Assembly (NCBI RefSeq): GCF_014652615.1
Contig: NZ_BMZD01000007.1
Location: forward strand, 1-64,000
Source of the DNA: Novosphingobium arvoryzae
GTDB lineage: Bacteria > Pseudomonadota > Alphaproteobacteria > Sphingomonadales > Sphingomonadaceae
Direction of reading: 5' to 3'
Length of the DNA stretch: 64,000 nt
Below, one piece after another: positions 48,442 to 57,832 of this stretch (position 1 is its first letter; every line of letters starts with the position of its first letter). The translations under genes and the position numbers were made by a program. The notes under the pieces are model-generated. The model saw only the letters and a list, made by a program, of their open reading frames with translations. It ran no database searches and had not been told where the DNA came from.

Positions 48442-51400
48442 GGCTTGTTCCTGCTGACTGGGGGCTGAATGGCCGGTTGTGCGGGGTTTGCCGGGGGTGG
48501 AGGCGGTGTTTCACCCCCGGCACCGGGCAGGCCCAGCACGCGCGGGTCGATGATGAACTCCTCGTCGTACAGCGCCTTGAACGAAGTCATGAGGCGCTGG
48601 AACGGCGCGCGGATGTTGACGTTGAACTGAATCGGCAGGCCCGCCAGGCTGCGCGTGACAATGCTGCCCTTCGCCCCATCGCCCTGCCGCACGCCCTCGA
48701 TTTTCATCCTGGTGACGATTTCCCCGTCGAGCGCGCCGTCCAGCCCGATTTCCATCCGCCGGAAATCGAGCGAACGCAGCGTCTGGAACGCGAAATTGCC
48801 CATCGCGGACAAGTCCTTGTACGTCAGTTCGCCCACGTAGGAGATGTTCCCACCCGGTGCGCGCGAAGTCAGCAGGCCGCCGCGAATCCAGCCGCCGTTC
48901 TCGTCGAACACCAGCGGCAGCTCGCCATCGAATGTGCCGCGCGCGGCAATGTTGCCCAGTTCCAGCCGCTCCACGAACTTGGCCGCGTTGATGCCCGTCA
49001 CCCGCAGCGTGTAACGCCGCGTTTCCGGCACGCCCAGCGCCATGCGGGTCGGCAGCAATTCGAGCGTGCCATCGATGAACGGCCACTTCGCCCCGTTCAC
49101 CATCAGCACGTGATCCGGCAGCAGCTCGAACGACATTTCGCCGTCGTAGACCTCGATCCCCGGATTGATCGCGCCGATCTTCAGCCGCTGGTCGGGCGCG
49201 GTGACGAGGCCCAGCAGGTCAGTAAACTCGACCGTGCCGGAAACCCCGTCAGTCGGACCAAATGCCGCTGCGAAATCAAGTTTTTCCGTGCCGAACTTGC
49301 CAGTGCTTGTCACCTTTTCCGTCGTCCAGTCGATCCGCCCTGCCCCGCTGACGGTGCCGCGCGCGTTGGCGATCACACCCAGCGCCAGGTGAGTCAGCGT
49401 ATCGGGCTGGACCGCCTTGTCGAACAGGATCCCCGGCACGGACAGATCGGCATGGCCGCGCGCCGTGGCGAGATCATGGGCGATGGACACGCGCACGATT
49501 TCGCGGTCGCTGGCCGGTTCGCGCAGCATCGCCTCGGCGCCGATGCGGTTGTCGCGCAGGGTCAGAGCCGCATCGCGGGCGATCAGCGGGCGGAACCGGT
49601 CATCCAGTTCGCGGTCCTCCAGCCGGAAGCTGGCACCCGCGATGGTCAGCGCGCCGTTGGCATAGCGCCAGTCCCCCGCTGCGCCCAGAATGTCGAGCGG
49701 GACCGCGCCGAGCCGCACGTCCGTCCCCACGAATCGTCCCGTGATGTCCTGCCCGATCCGGGCGGTCAGGTTGCTGATCTGGAACCGGTTGGCGCTCTCT
49801 GGCGGCCCCAGCGCGACATCGAGCCGGTTGGCCACCAGCGCGCCGGGAACGGCAAAGCCGACCGGGCCGCTGGCGATGCGGATCGGGGTATTGCCCAGCC
49901 GCCCCGCCACGTTCAGCGCGCCCGCGCCCGCTGCAAAGCGCACGCCGCGCGCATCGCTGCGCAGGATCGCGCCGCCGGAAGGCGGGCACAAGGTCAACGT
50001 GCGGCTGTCGATCGTGAGGTTGGCGAGCGAGAGGCTGTCAAACGTCAGCGGCAGGCAGCGCCGCCCCGCCGCCAGCCCGCTCCGCGCCGACCAGTTGCCG
50101 TCGAGCGGCACGCTCAGTCCGCGCGCGAACCCGCCCGGCAGCTTGCCGCTGGCAATCGCCCGCCCCGAAAAGCCGAGCGTCCCGGTGGGGCGCATCACCA
50201 GCACCAGTTCCGGCAGGGCCAGGCGCGAATCGGCGGCGCGGTATTCCGGCATCCGGAACCGGCCCAGCATCGTGCCGCCGGCCTGACGCTCGATCCGCCC
50301 GTCCAGCCGGGGCAGGCCCGTCCCGCCGGTCACGACATTGCCCGACAGGCGCAGGCCGGATTGCCCCCCGGCAGCGAGCTGGAACCGCGACAGGGCCAGC
50401 ACATCCGCCCCGCTGCGCCCGCGCAGCACGCCGCGCGGGATCACCACGCTGGTCAGCTCGCCCGTCTGGCGGAAGGTATAGCCGGCGCTGAGGCGGCTGC
50501 CCTGCCCCTCGCGCGCCAGCCCTTGCCGGACCGCTGACAGCAGCGGTCCGCCCAGCGTCGTATCGAGCGAGCGCGCCAACCCGGCCAGTTGCCCGTCCAG
50601 CCCCGCGCCGGGGCGCACGTCCTGCCCGCTCAACGTGCCTTCGCTGTCGAACGTGGCCAGCCGGTCGCGGCTGCGCAACGTGCCTTCCAGCGCCAGCGTC
50701 GACGCCGCCAGCGTCCCGCCCAGCCGCGCGGCGGAGAGCCGGTAGCTGGCGGTCAGATCACCCTGCTTCAGCGAGAACCGCGAATCGCCGCGCAGCGCGG
50801 CCGCATTCTGCCCGCCCAGCCGCAGCGCGCCGGTTTCCAGCCCGGCCTGCCCGCCGACCGTGTCCAGCGCGGCATTGGCCGCCGCATCGATTTGCAGCCC
50901 GGCGCCGCGCAGTTGCAGCGCCTGCGCCGGGCAATCGAGCGCGGCCAGCCGCAGCGGCCCCTTGAAGCCGGGCGCGCCATCACGCGTGGTCACCGTGCCG
51001 AACAGCGATGCCTGTTCTGCGCGGCAGGCCCCGGCCGTCAGCTGCGGCGCAATCGCCGCGAGCGTGCCGGTGAAGCCGGAATGCAGATTGCCCCGCCCTT
51101 CGGCCTTGATCCCGACCGCGCCGAAATCGCTGTCCAGCCGGGCGCGGCCATCGACCAGCACCAGTTCCAGGCTCGGCAACCCGGATGGCCCCTCGCCGGT
51201 GCCTTCCAGCAGCGAATCGAGCTTGCCGAGCGAGAAGGACCCCGCGCGGTAGCTGCCATAGAGCCGGGGCCGCACCAGCGTGACGCGGCTGACGGCGGGA
51301 ATGCCCAGCGTCGGCGTAATCTCGATCTCCACGCGCTCCACCGTCAGGTCGGGCCGGGCGGGATCGCCGATCACCACGTTCGTCAGCACCTGCCGCAGCG

Positions 51401-51620
51401 GGCCGACCGATTCGATGGTATAGGTGCCGGGCAGCTTGCGCGCGTCGAGTTGCCCCGCGATCACCGTGTCGGCAATCGTCTCGCGCTCGATCCAGGCGAT
51501 GGTCAGCCCCAGCGCGGTCGCGCCCAGCAACCCGCCCATGATCCACCAGCGCTTGCGCCGGGGGGGCAGCGTCGGCACTTCCACCGGGTCTTCAGCAGGG
51601 TCAGCCTCTGGCGTGTCCAT
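48438..51620 (-). CDS. ydbH: YdbH-type AsmA-like inter-membrane protein
   Basis: The product of about 1060 residues has one N-terminal membrane helix (RWWIMGGLLGATALGLTIAW) and a long beta-rich body made of repeated strands, as in the AsmA-like proteins TamB, YhdP and YdbH that form hydrophobic grooves between inner and outer membrane for phospholipid transport. The C-terminal region (TFDGELPLVFDENGGWIRGG, YVGELTYKDLSAMGNFAFQT) is the part typical of YdbH. It heads ydbH-ynbE-ydbL. The start MDTPEADPAED at 51620 is preferred over an ATG 12 codons upstream. Confidence 0.88.
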   Translation of the reverse strand: MDTPEADPAEDPVEVPTLPPRRKRWWIMGGLLGATALGLTIAWIERETIADTVIAGQLDARKLPGTYTIESVGPLRQVLTNVVIGDPARPDLTVERVEIEITPTLGIPAVSRVTLVRPRLYGSYRAGSFSLGKLDSLLEGTGEGPSGLPSLELVLVDGRARLDSDFGAVGIKAEGRGNLHSGFTGTLAAIAPQLTAGACRAEQASLFGTVTTRDGAPGFKGPLRLAALDCPAQALQLRGAGLQIDAAANAALDTVGGQAGLETGALRLGGQNAAALRGDSRFSLKQGDLTASYRLSAARLGGTLAASTLALEGTLRSRDRLATFDSEGTLSGQDVRPGAGLDGQLAGLARSLDTTLGGPLLSAVRQGLAREGQGSRLSAGYTFRQTGELTSVVIPRGVLRGRSGADVLALSRFQLAAGGQSGLRLSGNVVTGGTGLPRLDGRIERQAGGTMLGRFRMPEYRAADSRLALPELVLVMRPTGTLGFSGRAIASGKLPGGFARGLSVPLDGNWSARSGLAAGRRCLPLTFDSLSLANLTIDSRTLTLCPPSGGAILRSDARGVRFAAGAGALNVAGRLGNTPIRIASGPVGFAVPGALVANRLDVALGPPESANRFQISNLTARIGQDITGRFVGTDVRLGAVPLDILGAAGDWRYANGALTIAGASFRLEDRELDDRFRPLIARDAALTLRDNRIGAEAMLREPASDREIVRVSIAHDLATARGHADLSVPGILFDKAVQPDTLTHLALGVIANARGTVSGAGRIDWTTEKVTSTGKFGTEKLDFAAAFGPTDGVSGTVEFTDLLGLVTAPDQRLKIGAINPGIEVYDGEMSFELLPDHVLMVNGAKWPFIDGTLELLPTRMALGVPETRRYTLRVTGINAAKFVERLELGNIAARGTFDGELPLVFDENGGWIRGGLLTSRAPGGNISYVGELTYKDLSAMGNFAFQTLRSLDFRRMEIGLDGALDGEIVTRMKIEGVRQGDGAKGSIVTRSLAGLPIQFNVNIRAPFQRLMTSFKALYDEEFIIDPRVLGLPGAGGETPPPPPANPAQPAIQPPVSRNKP

Positions 51621-51690
51621 CGCCTTAGCCTTGCGCGCTCGGCCGTTGAAAGGCAATGCAGCATCGGTCAGCGGCAGGAACCATCGCCAA

Positions 51691-52383
51691 GTGCCAGAAA
51701 CGGAACAGGATCAGCATCATGGCGCGGGACATCGCGCCCGGTTGCGTGAACGGCTGCTGACTGGCGGGGCCGAGGCGCTGGCCGATTACGAAGTGCTGGA
51801 ATACCTGCTGATGACCGCGATCCCCCGCCGCGACGTAAAACCGCTGGCGAAGGCGCTGATCGCGCGGTTCGGCAGTCTGGCGGGCGTGTTCAATGCCGAT
51901 GCCAAGGCGCTGGTACTGCATCCCGGCATGGGGGAAACCAGCGCCGCCGCGGTCAAGATCGTCGCGCTCGCCGCCCGCCGCCTCGCCCGCACCGGGGTGC
52001 AGGACCAGCCGGTGCTGGCCAGCTGGCAGGCGCTGATCGATTACCTGACGATCGACATGGCGCACTTGCACCACGAACGCGTGCGTGTGCTCTATCTCGA
52101 TACCCGCAACCGGCTGATCCTCGATCACCATGTCGGCGATGGCGATATCGATCAGGCCGCGATCCACCCTCGGCAAGTGGTCAAGCAGGCGCTCGACGTT
52201 GGTGCGGCGGCGCTGATCCTGGTCCACAACCACCCCTCCGGCTCGCCCGAACCCAGCCGCGCCGACATCCAGATCACCAACAAGATCGTCGATGCGGCGG
52301 GCCTGATGGGCATTGTCGTCCACGATCATGTCATCATCGGGCGGCAGGGCCATGTCTCGCTGAAAGCCAAGGGACTCATCTAG
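51691..52383 (+). CDS. radC: RadC/JAB-domain protein
   Basis: The 230-residue protein has an N-terminal helix-hairpin part (GHRARLRERLLTGGAEALADYE) and a C-terminal JAMM metal motif, HNHPSGSPEPSRADIQIT, with upstream glutamate-region VRVLYLDTRNRLI. RadC proteins were once linked to DNA repair; their reaction is unproven. No ATG fits: a GTG at 51691 with CAGGAA upstream is the best start. It is divergent from ydbH, 70 bases apart. Confidence 0.9.
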   Translation: MPETEQDQHHGAGHRARLRERLLTGGAEALADYEVLEYLLMTAIPRRDVKPLAKALIARFGSLAGVFNADAKALVLHPGMGETSAAAVKIVALAARRLARTGVQDQPVLASWQALIDYLTIDMAHLHHERVRVLYLDTRNRLILDHHVGDGDIDQAAIHPRQVVKQALDVGAAALILVHNHPSGSPEPSRADIQITNKIVDAAGLMGIVVHDHVIIGRQGHVSLKAKGLI

Positions 52384-52386
52384 AGC

Positions 52387-53103
52387 ATGTGCGTCGCCGC
52401 CATCGCCTGGGCCGCGCATCCGCGCTGGCGGCTGGTCGCCATCGGCAACCGCGACGAATTTCACGACCGCCCCACCGCGCCGCTGCACCAGTGGGCAAAC
52501 GGCATGATCGCCGGGCGCGACGAGCAGGCGGGCGGCACCTGGCTGGGCGTGGCCAGCAACGGCCGCTTTGGCCTGGTCACCAACTACCGGGTCGATGGCT
52601 ATCCCCAGCCGCACCTCGCCTCGCGCGGGGACCTGGTGACGAACTGGCTGACCGGCCAGTCGCCGGGCGATGTGGCGGGGATGAACCCGTTCAACCTGTT
52701 CGTGGCGGGGCCGGAAGGGGCGCATTACGTGACCAACCACCCCGCCCCCCGCCGCGAAGCGCTGCCCCCCGGCATCCACGGCCTGTCGAACGGCGCATTC
52801 GCGCAGCCATGGAGCAAGACCCGCAAGCTTGAAGCCGCATTGGCGCGCTGGCTGGATGCGGACGCCTCGTCCGAAGCCCTGTTCACCCCGCTGGCGGACC
52901 GCACGCTGGCCACGGACGCGGAACCGGATGGACCATCGCCGCAATTCTCCGGCGTGTTCATCGTCAACCCGGTGTACGGCACACGCTGCTCGACGGTCAT
53001 CACCGTCGATCGGGCCGGACGCGGATCGATCGTGGAGCGGCGGTTCGGGCCGGACGGGACAGAAACCGGCACGACGGCCCTGTCGTTCGACTGGCCAGCC
53101 TGA
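52387..53103 (+). CDS. NRDE (TANGO2-like) family protein
   Basis: The 238-residue protein belongs to the NRDE/TANGO2 family: CVAAIAWAAHPRWRLVAIGNRDEFHDRPT holds the family motif NRDE, followed by GGTWLGVASNGRFGLVTNYR. Cysteine at position 2 could become an N-terminal nucleophile after methionine removal. TANGO2 proteins have been linked to haem or lipid handling in eukaryotes; the bacterial role is unknown. It follows radC by three bases. Confidence 0.88.
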   Translation: MCVAAIAWAAHPRWRLVAIGNRDEFHDRPTAPLHQWANGMIAGRDEQAGGTWLGVASNGRFGLVTNYRVDGYPQPHLASRGDLVTNWLTGQSPGDVAGMNPFNLFVAGPEGAHYVTNHPAPRREALPPGIHGLSNGAFAQPWSKTRKLEAALARWLDADASSEALFTPLADRTLATDAEPDGPSPQFSGVFIVNPVYGTRCSTVITVDRAGRGSIVERRFGPDGTETGTTALSFDWPA

Positions 53104-53195
53104 ATCGGCCACCGAATCGCGCTTTCGGCGCGCGGGGGCTTGCCCTTGCGGCCCCGCCCGCCTAGCGGCGCGGGCGAAGCCTGAAGGAGTCGAAC

Positions 53196-54509
53196 ATGGT
53201 CCCCCGTTATGCCCGCCCCGCGATGGTTGCCATCTGGGAACCGGAAGCCCGCTACAAGATCTGGTTCGAGATCGAAGCGCACGCCACGCAGAAGCTGGGC
53301 GAGCTGGGCGTGGTTCCGGCCAGCGGCGCGCAGGCGCTGTGGGACTGGTGGGCGACGAATCCGGCCATCGACGTTGCCGCCATCGACGCGATCGAAGCCG
53401 TGACCAAGCATGACGTGATCGCGTTCCTCGATTGGGTGGCCCAGCAGGTCGGCCCCGAAGCGCGCTTCATGCACCAGGGCATGACCAGCTCCGACGTGCT
53501 GGATACCACGCTGGCCGTGCAGCTGGCCCGCGCGGCGGACATCCTGCTGGAAGACCTCGACGCGCTGCTCGCCGCGATCAAGCGCCGCGCCTATGAACAC
53601 AAGTACACCCCCACCATCGGCCGCAGTCACGGCATCCATGCCGAACCGACCACGTTCGGCCTGAAGCTGGCGCAGGCCTATGCCGAGTTCGACCGCTGCA
53701 AGGCCCGCCTGCTGGCCGCGCGCGCGGAAGTAGCGACATGCGCGATTTCGGGCGCGGTCGGCACCTTCGCCAACATCGACCCGTCGGTTGAAGAATACGT
53801 CGCGGACAAGCTGGGCCTTGCGGTGGAGCCGGTCTCCACGCAGGTCATCCCGCGCGACCGGCACGCGATGTTCTTTGCCGTGCTGGGCGTGATCGCCAGC
53901 TCGATCGAACGGCTCGCCATCGAAGTGCGCCACTTGCAGCGCACCGAAGTGCTGGAAGCGGAAGAATACTTCTCGCCGGGGCAGAAGGGCTCGTCGGCCA
54001 TGCCGCACAAGCGCAACCCGGTGCTGACCGAGAACCTGACCGGGCTGGCCCGCGTGGTCCGCTCCGCCGTCACCCCGGCGCTGGAAAACGTGGCGCTGTG
54101 GCATGAGCGCGACATTTCGCACTCCTCGGTCGAACGCTACATCGGCCCGGACGCGACCATCACGCTGGACTTCGCCCTCGCCCGCCTGACCGGCGTGATC
54201 GACAAGCTGCTGGTCTATCCGGAGCGGATGCAGAAGAACCTCGACAAGATGGGTGGCCTGGTCCACTCGCAGCGCGTCCTGCTGGCGCTGACCCAGGCCG
54301 GGCTGGAGCGCGACGCGTCCTATCGCCTCGTCCAGCGCAACGCGATGAAGGTGTGGGAATCGGATGGCCAGCTGAACCTGCTGGAGCTGCTGAAGGCCGA
54401 CCCGGAAGTCACTGCCGCGCTATCCCCGGCGGAGCTGGAGGAAAAGTTCAACCTCGATTACCACTTCAAGGCAGTCGACACGATCTTTGCGCGGGTGTTC
54501 GGGGAATAA
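53196..54509 (+). CDS. purB: Adenylosuccinate lyase
   Basis: PurB releases fumarate at two steps of purine synthesis. The 437-residue protein has the general fumarase-superfamily signature SSAMPHKRNPVLTENL, the histidine segment GRSHGIHAEPTTFG and TSSDVLDT. An AAGGAG site precedes the ATG. Confidence 0.97.
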   Translation: MVPRYARPAMVAIWEPEARYKIWFEIEAHATQKLGELGVVPASGAQALWDWWATNPAIDVAAIDAIEAVTKHDVIAFLDWVAQQVGPEARFMHQGMTSSDVLDTTLAVQLARAADILLEDLDALLAAIKRRAYEHKYTPTIGRSHGIHAEPTTFGLKLAQAYAEFDRCKARLLAARAEVATCAISGAVGTFANIDPSVEEYVADKLGLAVEPVSTQVIPRDRHAMFFAVLGVIASSIERLAIEVRHLQRTEVLEAEEYFSPGQKGSSAMPHKRNPVLTENLTGLARVVRSAVTPALENVALWHERDISHSSVERYIGPDATITLDFALARLTGVIDKLLVYPERMQKNLDKMGGLVHSQRVLLALTQAGLERDASYRLVQRNAMKVWESDGQLNLLELLKADPEVTAALSPAELEEKFNLDYHFKAVDTIFARVFGE

Positions 54510-54588
54510 GCACTGCCCTTCCCTTCATGCCCGTTCCGGCATAGCATGACGGGCATAACTGGCTGAACTGCAAGGAGAGGGCCTGCCC

Positions 54589-54912
54589 ATGCAAGTAATC
54601 CGCACGATTGTCTGGGTGCTGCTGCTGGTGGCGCTGCTGCTGTTCTCGATCAACAACTGGCAGCCGGTGGAAGTGAAGATCTGGGAAGGGCTGGTGCTGG
54701 AAACGCGCCTGCCCGCGCTGGTGATCGTGTCGTTCCTGGCCGGGCTGTTGCCGATGTGGCTGCTGCACAAGGGGGCGCGCTGGCGGCTCAACCGCCGGAT
54801 TGCCAGCCTGGAAAACTCGGTCCGGTCGGTGGCGATTTCCACGCCGTCGAATGCTTCCCCCAGCAACCCGCTTGACGCTGGCGCCGCCGCGCCGCATTCG
54901 CCCGCCGCATGA
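54589..54912 (+). CDS. LapA domain (DUF1049) membrane protein
   Basis: The 107-residue protein has two membrane helices, TIVWVLLLVALLLFSINNW and LPALVIVSFLAGLLPMWLL, with the NNWQPVEVKIW pattern of LapA/DUF1049 proteins between them, and a short basic then disordered tail. In E. coli LapA is linked to LPS assembly control. It overlaps pyrF by four bases, a pairing also known from E. coli-type lapAB-pyrF gene order. Confidence 0.85.
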   Translation: MQVIRTIVWVLLLVALLLFSINNWQPVEVKIWEGLVLETRLPALVIVSFLAGLLPMWLLHKGARWRLNRRIASLENSVRSVAISTPSNASPSNPLDAGAAAPHSPAA

Positions 54913-55586
54913 ACACGAACCCGATCTACCTCGCGCTGGACCTGCCGCGCCTCGAATCCGCTGAAGCGCTGGCACGCAAGGTGGCCGGCCACATCGGCGG
55001 GCTGAAGCTGGGGATGGAATTCTTCTATGCCCACGGCCACCACGGCGTGCACGAAATCGCCAAGATCGGACTGCCGATCTTCCTCGACCTGAAGCTGCAC
55101 GACATTCCCAACACGGTTGCTGCCGCAATGCAGTCGATCCACGTGCTGGAACCGGCCATCGTCACCGTCCATGCCAGCGGCGGGCGGGCGATGATGGAAG
55201 ATGCCAAGGCGGCAGCGGGCGAACATTGCAAGGTCGTGGCCGTCACCCTGCTGACCAGCCTCGATGAAGCCGACATGGCCGCGACCGGCGTCGGCGGTTC
55301 CGCCCACGATCAGGTGCTGCGCCTTGCCGACCTCGCCCATTCCGCCGGGCTCGACGGGATCGTCTGTTCGGGCCAGGAAGTGGGCGCGGTGCATCGGCAG
55401 TGGAAGGACGGGTTCTTCGTCGTCCCCGGCCTGCGCCCGGCCGAAGGCAAGACCGGCGACCAGAAGCGCACCGTCACCCCGCGCGCCGCGCGCGATGCCG
55501 GGGCCAGCGTGCTGGTGATCGGCCGCCCGATTTCCCGTGCCGAAGACCCGGTTGCCGCCGCCCGCGCGATTGAAGCGACGCTTTAG
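54909..55586 (+). CDS. pyrF: Orotidine 5'-phosphate decarboxylase
   Basis: PyrF makes UMP by decarboxylation. The 225-residue TIM barrel has LALDLPRLESA, the catalytic segment DLKLHDIPNTV and the phosphate-binding VPGLRPAEG. The ATG overlaps the LapA gene stop (ATGA). Confidence 0.97.
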   Translation: MNTNPIYLALDLPRLESAEALARKVAGHIGGLKLGMEFFYAHGHHGVHEIAKIGLPIFLDLKLHDIPNTVAAAMQSIHVLEPAIVTVHASGGRAMMEDAKAAAGEHCKVVAVTLLTSLDEADMAATGVGGSAHDQVLRLADLAHSAGLDGIVCSGQEVGAVHRQWKDGFFVVPGLRPAEGKTGDQKRTVTPRAARDAGASVLVIGRPISRAEDPVAAARAIEATL

Positions 55587-55646
55587 TTCAGCCCTGCGAC
55601 AGCCTTCGCAGGGCATGGCAGGGCCATGATGCGAAGGAGTATCGCG

Positions 55647-56408
55647 ATGAAATCCTTGAAGTTTGCCGCTGCACTGGCCGCCTCGCTGGCGGCTGCCAGC
55701 ACGATTCCCGCCGCCGCGCAGGCGCAGGACACCGCGTCCGGGCCAGTCGTCGGCGCGGGCAACACGCTGCTGTCGCTCAGCGCCGAGGGGCGCTCTACCC
55801 GCAAGCCCGATCTGGCCGAATTCAGCGCGGGCGTAACCACGCAGGGCAAGACCGCCAGCGAGGCGCTGACCGGCAATTCGGCCGACATGAACAAGGTGAT
55901 CGCAGCGCTGAAAAAGGCGGGCATCGCCGACAAGGACATCCAGACCAGCACCATCAACCTGAACCCGATCTATGGCCAGCCAGTGATCGGTCCCAACGGG
56001 CAGGTCGTGCAGGACGCGCGGATCATCGGCTATCAGGCGACCAACAACGTCAACGTCAAGCAGCGTGACCTGAAGCAGTTCGGCCGCGTGCTGGACACGC
56101 TGGTTGCCGCCGGGGCCAATCAGGTCAATGGCCCGAACTTTCAGGTCGACAATCCCGAAGCCGCGCTGGACGAAGCCCGCACCGCCGCGATGAAGGCCGC
56201 GCGGGCGCGCGCCGACCTCTATGCCAGGGCCGCGGGCCTGCGCGTGGTGCGCATCCTGACCATCAGCGAAAGCGGCGGTTACGTGCCGCAGCCGCGCGTG
56301 ATGTATGCCAAGGCCGAAATGGCAATGGACGCCGCCCCCACCCCCATCGCGGCGGGTCAGGTGGAACTGTCGTCCAGCGTTTCCGTGCAGTTCGAACTGG
56401 CGCCCTGA
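55647..56408 (+). CDS. SIMPL domain (DUF541) exported protein
   Basis: The 253-residue protein has a signal peptide (LKFAAALAASLAAASTIPAAAQA) and a SIMPL/DUF541 domain: LSAEGRSTRKPDLAEFSAGV, then INLNPIYG and the repeat-like ARADLYARAAGLRVVRI. Family members such as Bp26 assemble into periplasmic or surface channels; the function is unclear. The start at 55647 has GAAGGAG upstream; two in-frame ATGs lie 21 bases earlier. Confidence 0.9.
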   Translation: MKSLKFAAALAASLAAASTIPAAAQAQDTASGPVVGAGNTLLSLSAEGRSTRKPDLAEFSAGVTTQGKTASEALTGNSADMNKVIAALKKAGIADKDIQTSTINLNPIYGQPVIGPNGQVVQDARIIGYQATNNVNVKQRDLKQFGRVLDTLVAAGANQVNGPNFQVDNPEAALDEARTAAMKAARARADLYARAAGLRVVRILTISESGGYVPQPRVMYAKAEMAMDAAPTPIAAGQVELSSSVSVQFELAP

Positions 56409-56433
56409 CCGCGCCCGCGCTAACCGGCGGGGC

Positions 56434-57075
56434 ATGACCGGCCCCGCCATCAAGATCTGCGGCATTGCCAGCCCTGCGGCGCTCGACGCGGTGATTGCCG
56501 CGCGCGCGGATCACGCGGGGCTGGTGTTTTTCCCGCCCAGCCCGCGCAATGTCACCCTGGCCGACGCCGCCGCACTGGGCGCGCGTGCAGCCGGACGGAT
56601 CGGGCGGGTCGGTCTGTTCGTCGATGCAGACGATGCGCTGCTGGCCGATGCGGTTTCCGCCGCCAGTCTCGACGCGATCCAGTTGCACGGCAAGGAAACC
56701 CCGCAGCGCGCCGCCGAATTGCGGGCACGGTTTGGCATTCCGGTATGGAAAGCGCTGTCCATCGCAAGCGCGGATGATGTCGCCAGAGCGGCTGCCTATG
56801 TCGGCGCGGTCGATCTGGTGCTGTTCGATGCCAAGACGCCCAAGGGCACCCTGCCCGGCGGCATGGGCCTGTCGTTCGACTGGTCGCTGCTGAGCGCCTG
56901 GAAAGCGCCGTGCGCGTGGGGGCTGGCGGGCGGCCTTTCGGCCGACAACGTGGCCGAGGCCGTGCGGCTCACCGGAGCGCCGCTGGTCGATGCCTCATCC
57001 GGCGTCGAATCCGCACCCGGCGTGAAGGACGCCGGCAAGATCGCGGCATTCTGCGCGGCGGTGCGCCGCGCCTGA
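56434..57075 (+). CDS. trpF: Phosphoribosylanthranilate isomerase
   Basis: TrpF performs the third step of tryptophan synthesis. The 213-residue barrel begins with IKICGIASPAALDAV, whose cysteine is catalytic, and has DAIQLHGKETP, VLFDAK with the aspartate, and LVDASSGVESAPG near the end. TrpF is usually directly before trpB; here an outer-membrane protein gene on the other strand lies between them. Confidence 0.95.
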   Translation: MTGPAIKICGIASPAALDAVIAARADHAGLVFFPPSPRNVTLADAAALGARAAGRIGRVGLFVDADDALLADAVSAASLDAIQLHGKETPQRAAELRARFGIPVWKALSIASADDVARAAAYVGAVDLVLFDAKTPKGTLPGGMGLSFDWSLLSAWKAPCAWGLAGGLSADNVAEAVRLTGAPLVDASSGVESAPGVKDAGKIAAFCAAVRRA

Positions 57076-57117
57076 CCCCCTGAATACCAGCCACCACTTC
57101 ATACCAACCGCCACTGC

Positions 57118-57144
57118 GTCACCCCGGATCAAGTCCGGGGTGAC
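57118..57144. repeat. Dispersed palindromic repeat, copy 2
   Basis: GTCACCCCGGA and TCCGGGGTGAC form an 11-bp perfect inverted repeat around TCAAG, between trpF and the convergent outer-membrane protein gene. Most of the right arm (TCCGGGGTGAC) is identical to that of the element at 17362-17388. Confidence 0.6.
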
Positions 57145-57180
57145 GGTGGGAAATATGGTGGGGTTCGGTGCCCCCCACGC

Positions 57181-57211
57181 AAAAGGGGCGGCCCGTTGCC
57201 GGACCGCCCCT
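57181..57211 (-). terminator. Rho-independent terminator of the outer-membrane protein gene
   Basis: On the minus strand AGGGGCGG pairs with CCGCCCCT and is followed by TTTT, about 25 bases past the stop codon. Confidence 0.75.
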
Positions 57212-57234
57212 CGCTCGGTGACCTTTGGATCAGT

Positions 57235-57699
57235 TCAGAACTTCACGCCCAGGCCCGCGACGACGGCATTGCCGTCCGGACGGTTCTGGTCGAGGAAGAA
57301 GTGGCGGTATTCGACCTTGCCATAAAGGTTGCCGCCGAACTTGTGCTCGTAACCCGCGCCCAGGTGGACGCTGTCGTTATCGCAGTTCGAGCAGGTTTCG
57401 GTGGTATAGCCACTGGCGATGAACAGCTTGCCCGCCTCGCCGGTCTTCACGCCGGCGCGGCCGGTCAGGCCGAAGGCGACCTTGGTGCCGGTGTCGGCGA
57501 TCTTGTCGGCCGACACTTCGGCGCCCGCGAACAAGGTCTCGCCCAGGTCGAAGTCATAGCCCGCAGCGACGCCATAGCTGTCCTGCGTGTAGCCATCCGA
57601 CCAGAACACGCCGCCGCGCGCCTCGACCCGGGCTTCGTTGGCCATGGCCGGCGAGGCAACCGCGAGCGAGGCCAGCAGCGGGAGAAGAACCTTACGCAT
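57235..57699 (-). CDS. Small outer-membrane beta-barrel protein
   Basis: The 154-residue product has a signal peptide (VLLPLLASLAVASPAMA-NEA) and alternating strands ending in the outer-membrane signature GLGVKF. Strands such as SYGVAAGYDFDLG, AFGLTGRAGVKTG and LYGKVEYRHFFLDQ suggest an eight-stranded barrel of the opacity/OmpA-like type. A CxxC-like TCSNCDN pair probably forms a loop disulfide. AAGGAG precedes the ATG. It is divergent from trpB across a marked inverted repeat. Confidence 0.85.
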   Translation of the reverse strand: MRKVLLPLLASLAVASPAMANEARVEARGGVFWSDGYTQDSYGVAAGYDFDLGETLFAGAEVSADKIADTGTKVAFGLTGRAGVKTGEAGKLFIASGYTTETCSNCDNDSVHLGAGYEHKFGGNLYGKVEYRHFFLDQNRPDGNAVVAGLGVKF

Positions 57700-57781
57700 G
57701 AGAATTACTCCTTCAAATTCAGCCCTGCGACAGGGCACGTCCGCCAAGTAGGAATCGCCGCCTTGCTGCCGGATGAACCTT

Positions 57782-57832
57782 TTGTTCGGAAATTGTCAGA
57801 TACGAGTATAATGTTGCCAAAATGCAACATTA
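57782..57832. promoter_or_regulatory. Divergent promoter region with operator-like inverted repeat
   Basis: TAATGTTGC (57809-57817) and GCAACATTA (57824-57832) form a 9-bp perfect inverted repeat with a 6-base spacer. A consensus -10 TATAAT for rightward transcription lies at 57807-57812 (TTGTTC 19 bases upstream), and TATACT for leftward transcription covers 57810-57805. A protein bound to the repeat would cover both. The surrounding 57703-57930 stretch has no gene. Confidence 0.5.
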
